DNA from: Acidilobaceae archaeon UBA162
GTDB taxonomy: Archaea; Thermoproteota; Thermoprotei_A; Sulfolobales; Acidilobaceae
Length of the DNA stretch: 32,085 nucleotides
Direction of reading: 5' to 3'
NCBI GenBank assembly: GCA_002496425.1
Contig: DAJS01000016.1
Span: forward strand, 566-32,650
Positions 7,369 through 15,177 of the stretch are shown here, piece by piece. Position 1 is the first letter of the stretch. Every line of letters begins with the position of its first letter. The notes below the pieces were generated by a model. It was not told the DNA's origin. It saw only the letters and a program-made list of their open reading frames with translations, and searched no databases. The position numbers and the translations under genes were made by a program.

Positions 7369-9765
7369 TTAAGGTAGGCCAGTCCACTTATAGAGGAACA
7401 CCACGACGCTGTAGAAGTAGGTTATGTTAGAGCCGACCGGGCTCCAGGCGTATGGAACTGATACGAAGACCTTAACTGGGATGAAGTAGGGCTCGGGGCT
7501 CGGCGGTCTCACGACCTGTGGCATTAGGCTGCCTGTGGTCGGATCCACGTAGCTGACGGCAGCTGGAGCGAACGAAGTGGCGTTGTCAAGCCACTTGGCC
7601 CCGGTGCCCCAGTAGCCGTACTGCTTGAGGACTGAGATGCCGTAGAGCATAAGGTCATAAATTGTCGTATGTAAAGTTATGGTAACATTCTGTTGTGGCC
7701 CTCCCACGAAGGCAGGGAACTGGTAGAACTCGTAGTTATTGTATGAGACGTAGACTGAGGTGTAGTTGGAGAAGAAGGGTGAGCCACTATAGGGGTTAAC
7801 CCTGTGGGCTATCCTTAACATCTGATATGACTTAGCTATGTCACCGAGGCCATAGGTTATAGCGTAGACGCCGGAGCCTATGGCCACTACATTGGGGTAT
7901 GGCATCAATATGACGCCACCCGTCTGGTTGTTATATATTCCTACGAAGATTTCATATGTCAGCAGGTAGGTGTTGTTGGGCGGCAGCCTGAGCATGTAGA
8001 GGTAGGCACCGCTCTGGTTGATCGGAGCTGTGAGCGCATTGGCGACTAGCTCTATCTGGGTTCCGTTGAGCGTAGAGCCGTCAACCACTGTTGTCCTGTT
8101 GCCGAGCGCGCCTATCCAATAGCCGTAGTCCCACCAGGAGAGCACTACAGAGCTAGGCGGCGTGTCGTTCCTAATGTAACCTAACGCGTCCAGCCAGGCG
8201 CTGTTGCGCGGCACTATGACCTTGGAACCTCCTGTGGGCGTGGGAACTGAGAGGGCTGTGAGCCAGCCGGTCGTTACTGCGGGGGCATCCAGCTTAAGCG
8301 TAACATAGTCCTGTGGCGCGTAGTAAGCGGCGAACCCAAGAACCACTATGGCTAGTAGCGCCCCAGCCGCGAGCGCTGAGTAGTTGACCTTATGCACAAT
8401 CCTCCTGAGCTTCTTATCGTAGTGGGAAGTCCTCATTGAGGTGAACGTGCCCACAGCGACGCCCGCGGCCATGGCTGTGAAGAAGGCTGCTGAGGGAGCG
8501 AAGTACGCCTCGTTGACGTTAGCATAGATGAAGAGGAACGCTAGTATAAAGAGAGACAGCTTCATTACGTCTACCTGGCCCAGTGATCCTTTTCTGCGGT
8601 GCAGGTCGTAGAGGAGAGCTATGAAACCTATGGCAGCTACAAACACCGCTGGACCGTATTCAACCATTATCTGCGAGAACGGCATGGACTCATACTCGGC
8701 CACGGTCAGCGGCACCACGCCTGTCAGCGGAGTTACGCCTAGGGCCAGCAGCACCCTGCTAGGCAGCGATACTATACCCGAGGTGATTGCCGCCACCAAC
8801 AGGCCCACTATAAGCAGTACCACCCAGAGGTGGACCTTCCACGAGAACTCCCTAGTCAGGTGTATCCTGTCAAGGCGCAGCTTGGGAAGGTTTGCCTCAA
8901 GGGCGTAGATAACCAGCAGGCCCAACAGGCCGAGACCTAGGTCATGAGCAAAGTAACGTATGCCCACTGCTGGTGATGAGACCAGTATTGCAGCATAGCC
9001 TATTATGTAACCTGCATACCTTAGGAGCCTGTCGGTGGACGGCTTAACGAGGAATGGCTCAACAAGCATAATGACTGCCAGGACCACTGTCAGGTACTGG
9101 TAGCCTCCCCAGAACCAGGCCACAGCACCTCCGACCAGGCCTGCCGCCAGTGCTGCTATGAAGGCGCTCACACGCGACTTGGCATAGTAGGCTATGCCTA
9201 GCAGGAACAGGGACCAGCTCACTATAGCCAGCCCTGTGACCTGCTTGCCAGGGTAGGTTGCGAAGTCTTTGTCCAGGATAATTACAGGGTATAGCGTGTA
9301 AACAGAGGCAGTCACGATAGCGCCAAGCCTTGACTTAGTTATGTAAAGGGTGGCAAGATATGTGCCAACTATACCTAACGCCGCGAACAGCACTGGCTCA
9401 AGGCCTAAGGCTTCAACCACCTTTACGTGAAGGGCTGACGCCAAGGATGAGGCCACTAACGAGAGCCCCAGGTACTCGCTGGTCAGGAAGTCCCTGCCCC
9501 AGGGGTACCACCATGACTTGACGTCCTTTAGGCCTGCTAGGTAGAAGCCATACTTGTGGAAGTATGTAGCTAGCCAGTAGGCTATCCATGGGTCATTGCC
9601 GTTAACGTAGTTAAGTCCATAGACCTTGGCTGGCACCAGCCTCAGGTACAGTCCTACTGCTAGCAACACTACCAGTACCGCTGCTGATAATGGCGTTGAG
9701 TAGTCGAACAGGAACTTAAGTATGAGGTTCTCAGATGGCTTTCCTGCCATGCAGCTTGCCCTCAC
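7369..9765 (-). CDS. aglB: Oligosaccharyltransferase, STT3/AglB
   Basis: This is the membrane enzyme that transfers the lipid-linked glycan to Asn-x-Ser/Thr sites of exported proteins such as S-layer and pilins. About a dozen transmembrane segments occupy residues 23-480. The first loop carries NGNDPW (55-60), the acidic metal-site motif. The fifth-loop motif TVAE is at 354-357, and the hallmark WWDYGYW at 544-550 opens the extracytoplasmic C-terminal domain. At 798 residues it is normal for crenarchaeal AglB. GTG 9765 would be leaderless from a TTTTTAC box at 9787-9793; ATG at 9750 with GGTGAGG nine bases upstream is equally plausible. A pilus locus with a sequon-rich surface protein lies at the right end of the window. 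Confidence 0.95.
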   Translation of the reverse strand: MRASCMAGKPSENLILKFLFDYSTPLSAAVLVVLLAVGLYLRLVPAKVYGLNYVNGNDPWIAYWLATYFHKYGFYLAGLKDVKSWWYPWGRDFLTSEYLGLSLVASSLASALHVKVVEALGLEPVLFAALGIVGTYLATLYITKSRLGAIVTASVYTLYPVIILDKDFATYPGKQVTGLAIVSWSLFLLGIAYYAKSRVSAFIAALAAGLVGGAVAWFWGGYQYLTVVLAVIMLVEPFLVKPSTDRLLRYAGYIIGYAAILVSSPAVGIRYFAHDLGLGLLGLLVIYALEANLPKLRLDRIHLTREFSWKVHLWVVLLIVGLLVAAITSGIVSLPSRVLLALGVTPLTGVVPLTVAEYESMPFSQIMVEYGPAVFVAAIGFIALLYDLHRRKGSLGQVDVMKLSLFILAFLFIYANVNEAYFAPSAAFFTAMAAGVAVGTFTSMRTSHYDKKLRRIVHKVNYSALAAGALLAIVVLGFAAYYAPQDYVTLKLDAPAVTTGWLTALSVPTPTGGSKVIVPRNSAWLDALGYIRNDTPPSSVVLSWWDYGYWIGALGNRTTVVDGSTLNGTQIELVANALTAPINQSGAYLYMLRLPPNNTYLLTYEIFVGIYNNQTGGVILMPYPNVVAIGSGVYAITYGLGDIAKSYQMLRIAHRVNPYSGSPFFSNYTSVYVSYNNYEFYQFPAFVGGPQQNVTITLHTTIYDLMLYGISVLKQYGYWGTGAKWLDNATSFAPAAVSYVDPTTGSLMPQVVRPPSPEPYFIPVKVFVSVPYAWSPVGSNITYFYSVVVFLYKWTGLP

Positions 9766-9786
9766 CCAGGGCCACAGAAGGAGGAG

Positions 9787-9793
9787 GTAAAAA
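9787..9793 (-). promoter_or_regulatory. TATA-like box of aglB
   Basis: The minus strand reads TTTTTAC, centred about 26 bases upstream of 9764, next to the GTG at 9765. It supports a leaderless or 15-base-leader transcript. Confidence 0.4.
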
Positions 9794-9849
9794 CTAGTTG
9801 CCAGAGAGTCCGTGTTAAGTTGATGGCTCCCACGTAAGGTGATAAGGCC

Positions 9850-9885
9850 TTATAGGCCCGTGGCCAACATCCAGTGGCAGGGAGG
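9850..9885 (+). promoter_or_regulatory. TATA box and ribosome-binding site of aRF1
   Basis: TTATAGG (9850-9856) predicts initiation near 9878. GGGAGG (9880-9885) lies just before the ATG at 9888, which fixes that start. Confidence 0.5.
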
Positions 9886-9887
9886 CC

Positions 9888-11021
9888 ATGAGCGAGGACC
9901 TAGAGAAGAAGCTGATGGTCGACAAGAGGACGCTCAAGGAGGTGCTGAAGGAGCTCAAGTCATGGAGTGCCCCTGCCACAGTGCTCCTCAGCCTCTACGT
10001 GCCTCCAGGCCGACCTATCAGTGATGTGGCCCAGATGTTGAGGGAGGAGCTGTCTCTGGCAGATAACATAAAGCTCAAGAGAACCAGGAACGCCGTCAAG
10101 AGAGCCATAGCTGCGGCGCTCGACAGGCTCTCAACAATATCTAAGATACCTCGAAATGGCCTTGTAGCCTTCTGCGGCGAGAACCTTGACACTGGTGACT
10201 TCAAGTGCTATGTCTTCAGCCCTCCCGAGAAGGTGCCAGTGTTCTATTATCGAACCGACAAGAGGTTCGTAACTGAGATACTTGAGAGCATGATAGAGTC
10301 TGAGGACTCAATAGGTATAATCATAGTTGAGAGGGATCAGGCCACCATAGGGCTTGTCAAGGGCTCAAGGGTTGAGGTTCTCGATGAGCTCGAGGACTAC
10401 ATACCTGGCAAGCACACCATGGGAGGACAGAGCCAGAGGCGCTTCGACAGGATAATAGAGCAGATGGTTGATGAGTTCATGAAGAGGGTGGCCGGGAGGG
10501 CTAACGAGCTCTTGTTACCAATCTATGAGTCCGGCAGGCTTAAGGCTGTGGTGGTCGCGGGTCCAGGCTATGCAAAGTCTGATTTCGTCAAGTCAGGCTA
10601 CCTGGACTACAGGCTTCAGAAGCTTATAGACCCGCACCTGATAGACGTGTCATACCAGGGCGAGGAGGGCATTAGGGAAGTGCTAAGCAAGGCTGATGAT
10701 GTTATTCAGCTAGCCTCCTACAGGGAGGCCATGAACGCCTTTGAGGCCTTCAAGCTACACCTAGCCAAGGGCACAGGCCTCGTGATCTATGGCCCTGATG
10801 ACGTGCAGAAGGCCATGGAGTTGGGCGCGCTGGCGACGCTACTAGTTCATGAGGACAGGCCTGACGCTGAGGCCTGGAAGGAGAAGGCCGAGGCCATGAG
10901 TGTCAAGGTGTACTTCGTGCCCTCAAGCCTACCGGAGAGCGAGTGGTTCCTTAAGACCTTTGACGGACTTGCTGGGATACTCAGGTACAGGATTGACCTG
11001 TCCCAGCTGGGCACCTCTTAA
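9888..11021 (+). CDS. prf1: Peptide chain release factor aRF1
   Basis: aRF1 reads all three stop codons in the ribosomal A site and triggers peptide release, working with aEF1A and Pelota/ABCE1 partners. The N-terminal decoding domain holds NIKL at 60-63 where the family motif is NIKS. The catalytic loop GKHTMGGQSQRRF (174-186) carries the invariant GGQ (179-181) that enters the peptidyl-transferase centre. The C-terminal domain follows to residue 377, a normal length. ATG is preceded by GGGAGG, and a TATA box lies 36 bases upstream. It is divergent from aglB and overlaps the convergent nadM stop by 4 bases. The Ser-to-Leu change in NIKS is the only notable oddity. Confidence 0.95.
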   Translation: MSEDLEKKLMVDKRTLKEVLKELKSWSAPATVLLSLYVPPGRPISDVAQMLREELSLADNIKLKRTRNAVKRAIAAALDRLSTISKIPRNGLVAFCGENLDTGDFKCYVFSPPEKVPVFYYRTDKRFVTEILESMIESEDSIGIIIVERDQATIGLVKGSRVEVLDELEDYIPGKHTMGGQSQRRFDRIIEQMVDEFMKRVAGRANELLLPIYESGRLKAVVVAGPGYAKSDFVKSGYLDYRLQKLIDPHLIDVSYQGEEGIREVLSKADDVIQLASYREAMNAFEAFKLHLAKGTGLVIYGPDDVQKAMELGALATLLVHEDRPDAEAWKEKAEAMSVKVYFVPSSLPESEWFLKTFDGLAGILRYRIDLSQLGTS

Positions 11022-11542
11022 TCTTCTGAGATAAGGCTTCTAATACGATTAACGCCCCCTATGTCCTCTATGAACTTAGCCACTGAGGGAGTCACTAGAT
11101 CCCTCCAGTGTTGATCGCCACGGGCTATCAGCTCGCGGATCCTCTCGCCCCTCCACTCCTCCCTATTGAAGCTAGGTGGTGTGATCACCTTTATCCCAGC
11201 GTCAGCGAAGGCCTTACCTATTACCGGGTTCCTGGTCAGGATAGCTGAAACTCTCGGCACATATGAGAGCACGTAGTAGGCACAACCTATGCTGACCTCA
11301 AGGGTCTCTATCGTTGCAGTGATTATCCTGTCCAGCGGTATTCCCTCGTCCCTCGCCGCAAGCCTTGCCATCTCTATCCTCTCGCCGGCCGTGAACGGGT
11401 TCCTTGGCGTGTAGTTCTCTGAGGCCATGCCTATCAGGAGCACGACTTCGTCAAATCCATTGTTAAGGGCCCACTTGACTAGGCTTACGTGACCGTGGTG
11501 AAACGGCTGGAACCTTCCGTATATCAGGGCCCTATCTAGCAC
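11018..11542 (-). CDS. nadM: Nicotinamide-nucleotide adenylyltransferase (archaeal NadM type)
   Basis: The enzyme makes NAD or deamido-NAD from NMN/NaMN and ATP. From GTG 11542 the protein begins VLDRALIYGRFQPFHHGH, which contains the nucleotidyltransferase motif GRFQPFHxGH. IGMASENYTPRNPFTAGER follows. The C-terminal SFNREEWRGERIREL replaces the ISxTxIR-like motif, as in archaeal NMNATs. A TTAAATATCC box at 11573-11582 (minus strand) predicts initiation near 11552, so GTG 11542 gives a short leader and 174 residues, close to the archaeal family size. TTG at 11572 would lie inside or beside that promoter. With nadE in the window, both terminal steps of NAD synthesis are represented. Confidence 0.93.
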   Translation of the reverse strand: MLDRALIYGRFQPFHHGHVSLVKWALNNGFDEVVLLIGMASENYTPRNPFTAGERIEMARLAARDEGIPLDRIITATIETLEVSIGCAYYVLSYVPRVSAILTRNPVIGKAFADAGIKVITPPSFNREEWRGERIRELIARGDQHWRDLVTPSVAKFIEDIGGVNRIRSLISED

Positions 11543-11585
11543 AGGGTTCCCTGTTGCAGGGCAGTAACACAAGGATATTTAACGC

Positions 11586-12227
11586 GTGTACAGCTGCTCA
11601 TCGTCACAGGCCAGGAAGTTGACCTACTGGCGTCCCAAAGCACCCTGGTATAGGAAGGAGATGGGCGAGCCCTTATCGTGGATTGCAGGTGTTTTGTCGG
11701 TTGTAGTTGCGTGGGAGGGCCCTGGACTACTGAACCCTCTCAACTACCTAGGACCTGTCGTGACGGCCATAGTGGTCGGTATGGTTGTTCATGAACTCAT
11801 GCATAGGAACGTGGCCAGGCGCTACGGTATGAGCTCGCAGTATGTGATCAACTGGTTTGGAGTGCTAATAACGCTGATCTCAGCCTTTCTCCCAATAAAG
11901 CTGTTGGCCCCTGGCTACACGAAGATCTACGCCTATGGGCCTGACGTCAGCAGGAGAGGACTGCTGAGGTCCGTGGCTGCTGGGCCCGCAGTAAACATAG
12001 TTATGTCCATTGTGACCTTAGTGGCAGCCCTGGCAGTCGGACGTGTCAGCGCCTTCGCCTACTACTGGCTGGTGGGCTTCTCTGAGGTGAACGCCTACCT
12101 GGCCCTCTTCAACCTGCTCCCGATACCACCCCTTGATGGCTCCAAGATATTCTCATGGGACATCTTCCTATGGGCAATAATGATAGCCTCTTCAGCAGCC
12201 CTCTTCGCCGTCGTGCTGATGCTCTAG
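11586..12227 (+). CDS. Site-2-protease-like membrane metalloprotease (M50)
   Basis: This is an intramembrane zinc protease of the S2P family, which cleaves transmembrane segments of regulators or signal-peptide remnants. The zinc motif HELMH (69-73) sits in a transmembrane helix. The GPAVN turn (133-137) and the third-ligand motif NLLPIPPLDG (176-185) follow, and four to five hydrophobic segments are visible. No PDZ or CBS domain is fused. The start is uncertain: GTG 11586, TTG 11619 or ATG 11661. The ATG is preceded by GGAAGGAG, but at minimal spacing. It is divergent from nadM and shares the AT-rich element near 11574-11582. Substrates are unknown. Confidence 0.88.
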   Translation: MYSCSSSQARKLTYWRPKAPWYRKEMGEPLSWIAGVLSVVVAWEGPGLLNPLNYLGPVVTAIVVGMVVHELMHRNVARRYGMSSQYVINWFGVLITLISAFLPIKLLAPGYTKIYAYGPDVSRRGLLRSVAAGPAVNIVMSIVTLVAALAVGRVSAFAYYWLVGFSEVNAYLALFNLLPIPPLDGSKIFSWDIFLWAIMIASSAALFAVVLML

Positions 12228-12246
12228 CGCTGGATAGTATGAAATC

Positions 12247-12283
12247 TTTAAGCTTGCGGGTCTCAAGTGCCAAGGTGGGGGGT
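12247..12283 (+). promoter_or_regulatory. TATA box and Shine-Dalgarno of the four-Cys protein gene
   Basis: TTTAAG (12247-12252) predicts initiation near 12275, and GGTGGGGGGT (12274-12283) precedes the GTG start at 12289. Confidence 0.45.
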
Positions 12284-12288
12284 TAAGC

Positions 12289-12600
12289 GTGTCATCCATA
12301 TCGCCTGACGACATGGACTCATTGGAGAAAGAGAATGGTAAGAAAAGGTGGATCCTAAGGATGGTTAAGAGCGCCAAGAGCCAGCACAAGCTGTGCCCGT
12401 ACTATGACAAGAAGACCCAGGTCTGCTTCCTCAAGGTCACCATGTATAACCAACAGGGCAAGTGCGACAGGGAGGGCCGCTTCGATGGCTGTCCCATGTT
12501 CATAGAGTTCTTGAGCAAGGTCTATGATGAGTACACCTCGAAGAGGAAGGTTCTACCCAACAGCTTCCAGGATATAGTGTGGGGAATAAGCAGCCTGTGA
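12289..12600 (+). CDS. Small four-cysteine protein of unknown function
   Basis: I do not recognise a named family in this 103-residue protein. A basic, charged N-terminus (1-33) is followed by four cysteines at 36, 46, 59 and 68, in the order LCPYYD, QVCFLK, GKCDRE and DGCPMF. It ends in a helical tail with aromatic residues. The spacing suggests a metal or Fe-S site, or a redox-stabilised fold. A second small protein in this window (20059-20301) has the same order of four cysteines, also ending in Cys-Pro-hydrophobic. The GTG start is preceded by GGTGGGGGGT. Its gene is convergent with the winged-helix gene to its right, 14 bases away. Confidence 0.75.
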   Translation: MSSISPDDMDSLEKENGKKRWILRMVKSAKSQHKLCPYYDKKTQVCFLKVTMYNQQGKCDREGRFDGCPMFIEFLSKVYDEYTSKRKVLPNSFQDIVWGISSL

Positions 12601-12614
12601 GGAGCTCCTGAAGG

Positions 12615-13025
12615 CTACTGCCCGTCGTAGTGCTCAGAGGAGCCGTCTAAACCGTCGGCGCTTACAGAGTTCTCCTCATTACCAGGATCTATGTTGGCGT
12701 AGTACCCCGACTCCATGTCTTCCTGCGACCCCTCAAGGAGTTCAGTGATGTAGAAGAAGCCTTGACGATCCATGGTAACTAGGTCCCTGCGAAGTAGGTC
12801 ACTGAGCGCGTACCTTATCTTGTCCTCACTGGCTAGCCCAGAGAGGTACTTATGGAAGTCCTTAACGCTCATCCTACCCTTCTCACGCAAAAGGTTTAAC
12901 AGGATATTCTTGAGCTCCTCCTCGTTAGGAGCTGTGTAAACAATGACATCGTCATCCTCATAAATTCTAGAAAGCAAGTAAGTTACATTATAGCCGTCCT
13001 CACGCGAGCCCTTGTCATCACTCAT
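12615..13025 (-). CDS. Small winged-helix-like protein
   Basis: This acidic 136-residue protein has a central region (about 30-95) that reads as a winged helix: EEELKNILLNLLREKG, a second helix VKDFHKYLSGL, a recognition helix DKIRYALSDLLRRD, then the wing VTMDRQGFFYI. The C-terminal 40 residues are acidic and low in complexity. This suggests a DNA-binding or protein-docking role, but no named family is recognised. ATG at 13025 is chosen because AAGGTG lies 8 bases before it; a GTG at 13034 overlaps that ribosome-binding site. A TTTATAGG box at 13061-13068 on the minus strand predicts initiation near 13040. It is divergent from the regulator-like genes to its right. Confidence 0.78.
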   Translation of the reverse strand: MSDDKGSREDGYNVTYLLSRIYEDDDVIVYTAPNEEELKNILLNLLREKGRMSVKDFHKYLSGLASEDKIRYALSDLLRRDLVTMDRQGFFYITELLEGSQEDMESGYYANIDPGNEENSVSADGLDGSSEHYDGQ

Positions 13026-13060
13026 ACGTTGCACACCTTAATACTGCCGTACTACTGGAG

Positions 13061-13177
13061 CCTATAAATTGCCTAGAAATTATAAGCTGAGGGAAATTAG
13101 GTCCACTTGGTTTATTTATGAAAAAACTAGGTTTTAAATAACGGGCTTTAGGCCGCAAGGCAATGCAAAATAATAGG
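13061..13177. promoter_or_regulatory. Divergent promoter region
   Basis: This AT-rich gap separates the winged-helix gene (minus) from the small gene at 13215 (plus). The minus strand carries TTTATAGG (13061-13068). On the plus strand TTTTAAATA (13132-13140) or AAAATAATAGG (13167-13177) could drive the 13215 gene; the second gives the shorter leader of about 17 bases. Confidence 0.45.
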
Positions 13178-13214
13178 CCCTGAGGTAAGGGCCTGTGAGG
13201 GAAAGGGTTTGTGG

Positions 13215-13508
13215 ATGTCCAGGGCCAAGTCCTCCGCGGTAAAGGAGGCCTTGATGACACAGATTAAGGGTAGAATAGACTTTGATGAGATAAGGGAGTG
13301 GCTGTGGGAGGACTTTGGTATAAGGGTTCGGGGCGGTTGGGAAGAAATGAAAAGAATCATAGTCTCTGACACCAAGATAACACCACAAGACGTCGCAGCC
13401 TTTATGATCAGTGAGGGGGTGGAGCCTGATGAGAGAGCCTGGGACATCGTGCCTGTCCCCAGAGGGCTGCGGGGCCGTATTGAAGATAATGGCAGTGGCA
13501 AGGCCTGA
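13215..13508 (+). CDS. Small protein of unknown function upstream of a regulator
   Basis: This is an unrecognised protein of 97 residues with a basic N-terminus. A helical segment FDEIREWLWEDFGIRVRGGW is followed by a possible second helix-turn-helix, TPQDVAAFMISEGVEPDERAW. The ATG at 13215 is preceded by GTGAGGGAAAGGG; a TTG at 13209 would add two residues. Its last 20 bases overlap the next gene in another frame, implying coupled translation with that regulator. There are no cysteines, signal peptide or membrane segment. Base composition matches the neighbours, which supports it being a real gene. Confidence 0.6.
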   Translation: MSRAKSSAVKEALMTQIKGRIDFDEIREWLWEDFGIRVRGGWEEMKRIIVSDTKITPQDVAAFMISEGVEPDERAWDIVPVPRGLRGRIEDNGSGKA

Positions 13509-14100
13509 ACGAGGGGGCTCCCCAGCCTACACGCCGTGGCATGTAATTGAGGCCCTAAGGCTTCTCAGTCAAACCCCCATTGGAAGGCCTACACTTGTTG
13601 GGGCCCTCAAGCTTGGCGAGTCATCTGTTAAGACTCTTGTCAGGCGCCTGGTTGAGACAGGATTGATTACAAGGACTCCCAGGGGTCATGTTGTAACTGA
13701 TGATGGTAAGACAGTGCTCGACGTAGTGACCAAGGCCCTGACCATAGGTAAGTGTAGGGCTAACGCTGAGGGCTTAGGGCTGTGCAGCTACGTCATAATC
13801 CCCTATCCTCCGCCTATGGAGCTGACAACTGTATACAGTATCAGGGACTTTGCAGTTGCCAGGGGGTGTAGGACGGTTGTAGTTGGTTATGTGGAGGGGG
13901 GCAAGGTAGGCTTCCCGGGCCTGCCTAGGGACGTCGAGTACGGACTCCTGAGGTCCCTGGGCCTCAGGCCTTCAGCTGAGCTCCGGGGTACGGTGTTGAT
14001 AGCACTTGGGGGCTGTGAGCCCAGGCTCATGTCAGCGGCTCTCGACCTGCTGGCGGAGTGCTGCGCGTTAACCCCCCAGTTTACAGGGACTGGCCAGTAA
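13489..14100 (+). CDS. Winged-helix regulator-like protein (resembles DUF4443)
   Basis: The 203-residue protein has an N-terminal winged helix (about 14-72): YTPWHVIEALRLLSQ, then PIGRPTLVGALKLGESSVK, a recognition helix TLVRRLVETGLI and the wing TRTPRGHVVTDDG. The C-terminal domain has alternating strands and helices with six Cys residues and reads like a small ligand-binding domain. This layout resembles archaeal DUF4443 regulators. ATG at 13489 overlaps the previous gene by 20 bases; the open frame extends further left to 13411 but those residues look non-coding. It probably forms an operon with the gene before it and possibly the WhiP-like gene after it. Target genes are unknown. Confidence 0.75.
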   Translation: MAVARPERGGSPAYTPWHVIEALRLLSQTPIGRPTLVGALKLGESSVKTLVRRLVETGLITRTPRGHVVTDDGKTVLDVVTKALTIGKCRANAEGLGLCSYVIIPYPPPMELTTVYSIRDFAVARGCRTVVVGYVEGGKVGFPGLPRDVEYGLLRSLGLRPSAELRGTVLIALGGCEPRLMSAALDLLAECCALTPQFTGTGQ

Positions 14101-14154
14101 CACGGCCCTGGCTCTCAGTTAGACCTCAAACCACAAGGCTCTAAAGGGGCTGAC

Positions 14155-14898
14155 TTGCCCAAGGGCGACGAACAAGCTATTGATAGAGAGCTTGCTGAGA
14201 CGCTGTCAGGTACTGCCAAGAGTAGAGGGGGGCCCAGGAGCTCCCTGGTGGACGCTATCTTCCTATTGCTGCTCTCAAGGCCTATGAGAACTTCTGAGAT
14301 GGCTGAGATTGTGAGCAAGGAGCCGAAGTACATCTCCAGCTACCTGTCATATTGGAAGTCGAGGGGTTATGTGGACTACGACATGGGCCTGTGGTTCCTG
14401 ACCCCCAAGGGTGAGGAGTACGCCAGGCAGTTGGCGGAGAGGGAGAGCGATGAGAGATTCAATGAGTATGTTGCGCTGGCCCAGAGGCTCCTCAAAGTAG
14501 TAAGGCAGACAAGAAATGACAAGCGCGTCCGTCAGGGCGCAGGTGAGGTGAGTGGATACCAGCAGTTCCTTGTCCCGAGTACAGGTAACAGGGACAAGAA
14601 ACAGCAGGAGAGCAGGGCCTCCAAGGCGGCCTGTGTGTTGGAGAGGCTCAAGGACAAGGTAGATGATGAAGAGCTTGATGTTGTTATGGAGCTGCTGCAG
14701 CACTACTCCAAGTTTGGTGTAACTTACCTGTACCTCGACCAACTCGGCGAGGCCTTGAAGGCTGACTATCAATGGCTCCTCAAGAGGTTGAGGGGGTTAC
14801 AGAGCAAGGGTATAGTATACATCTACACGGACCCACGTCTGGGAATCAGGGTTGGGCTCTCTAAGGGGCTCAAGCAGGCCCTTGAGGACTGTGAGTAG
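14155..14898 (+). CDS. WhiP-like winged-helix replication initiator candidate
   Basis: The 247-residue protein has two winged-helix domains joined by a charged linker. The first (28-92) runs SSLVDAIFLLLLSRPM, TSEMAEIVSKEP, a recognition helix with YISSYLSYWKSRGYVDY and a wing GLWFLTP. The second (about 173-240) contains LYLDQLGEALKADYQWLLKRL, LQSKGIVYIYTDPRLG and IRVGL. This tandem arrangement is what I know of WhiP, the Cdt1-like crenarchaeal protein that specifies one Sulfolobus replication origin. The gene ends just before a 309-base non-coding stretch with origin-like features. TTG at 14155 is preceded by AAAGGGG. The WhiP identity rests on recalled family features and needs a profile search. 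Confidence 0.7.
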   Translation: MPKGDEQAIDRELAETLSGTAKSRGGPRSSLVDAIFLLLLSRPMRTSEMAEIVSKEPKYISSYLSYWKSRGYVDYDMGLWFLTPKGEEYARQLAERESDERFNEYVALAQRLLKVVRQTRNDKRVRQGAGEVSGYQQFLVPSTGNRDKKQQESRASKAACVLERLKDKVDDEELDVVMELLQHYSKFGVTYLYLDQLGEALKADYQWLLKRLRGLQSKGIVYIYTDPRLGIRVGLSKGLKQALEDCE

Positions 14899-14931
14899 CG
14901 TTTGCAACAACTATACAGCGCCGCTATTATT

Positions 14932-14946
14932 GACTCTATAGGAGTC
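14932..14946. repeat. Perfect inverted repeat GACTC-N5-GAGTC
   Basis: Five-base arms flank TATAG in the non-coding stretch after the WhiP-like gene, 23 bases from the AT-rich core. A binding site for a dimeric protein or a small hairpin are both possible. Confidence 0.45.
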
Positions 14947-15125
14947 CTAGGGGTTCGCCTCTGAGGAGCTATTGATATTACCGTTTGTATAACGTATATG
15001 GTATTACTTGCTTACGACCTCTGGCCCCCTACCTGCTGGCTATGATAGCGCGCCTCTGGCAGGAGAAGTAGTAGCGCATAACAGGTGATAACTGGGGAGT
15101 TAACGCACCTACCTTATTGACCCTG

Positions 15126-15163
15126 TAAGGGGGTTCAGATAAGGGCGCGGGTTAAGGGGGTTC
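15126..15163 (+). repeat. 11-bp direct repeat TAAGGGGGTTC, two copies
   Basis: The identical 11-mer occurs at 15126-15136 and 15153-15163, with starts 27 bases apart, immediately upstream of the PAN TATA box. The spacing is near 2.5 helical turns. It may be a binding site for a regulator of PAN or for an initiator. Confidence 0.6.
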
Positions 15164-15173
15164 CTCCCCTTAA
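15152..15173. repeat. Palindrome TTAAGGGG-N6-CCCCTTAA at the PAN promoter
   Basis: Perfect 8-base arms are separated by GTTCCT. The right arm runs into the TATA element, so a protein bound here would be well placed to block or assist TBP/TFB, like an operator. Confidence 0.6.
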
Positions 15174-15177
15174 AAAG
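15169..15177 (+). promoter_or_regulatory. TATA box of PAN
   Basis: CTTAAAAAG is centred about 26 bases upstream of a predicted start site near 15199. The transcript would have a leader of about 9 bases before the ATG at 15208. Confidence 0.5.

Noticed and set aside
13018..13501. Three overlapping minus-strand frames across the divergent promoter region
   Set aside because: They run through AT-rich promoter DNA and opposite the 13215 gene, with low-complexity Pro/Ser/Leu translations.
14347..14772. Open frame of 141 codons opposite the WhiP-like gene
   Set aside because: The plus-strand gene has clear winged-helix structure; the antisense frame has none and no promoter.
15126..15163. G-rich repeats as canonical ORB elements for Orc1/Cdc6
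   Set aside because: They have a G-run but lack the TCCAxxGGAAAC core of ORBs, so they are reported only as repeats.
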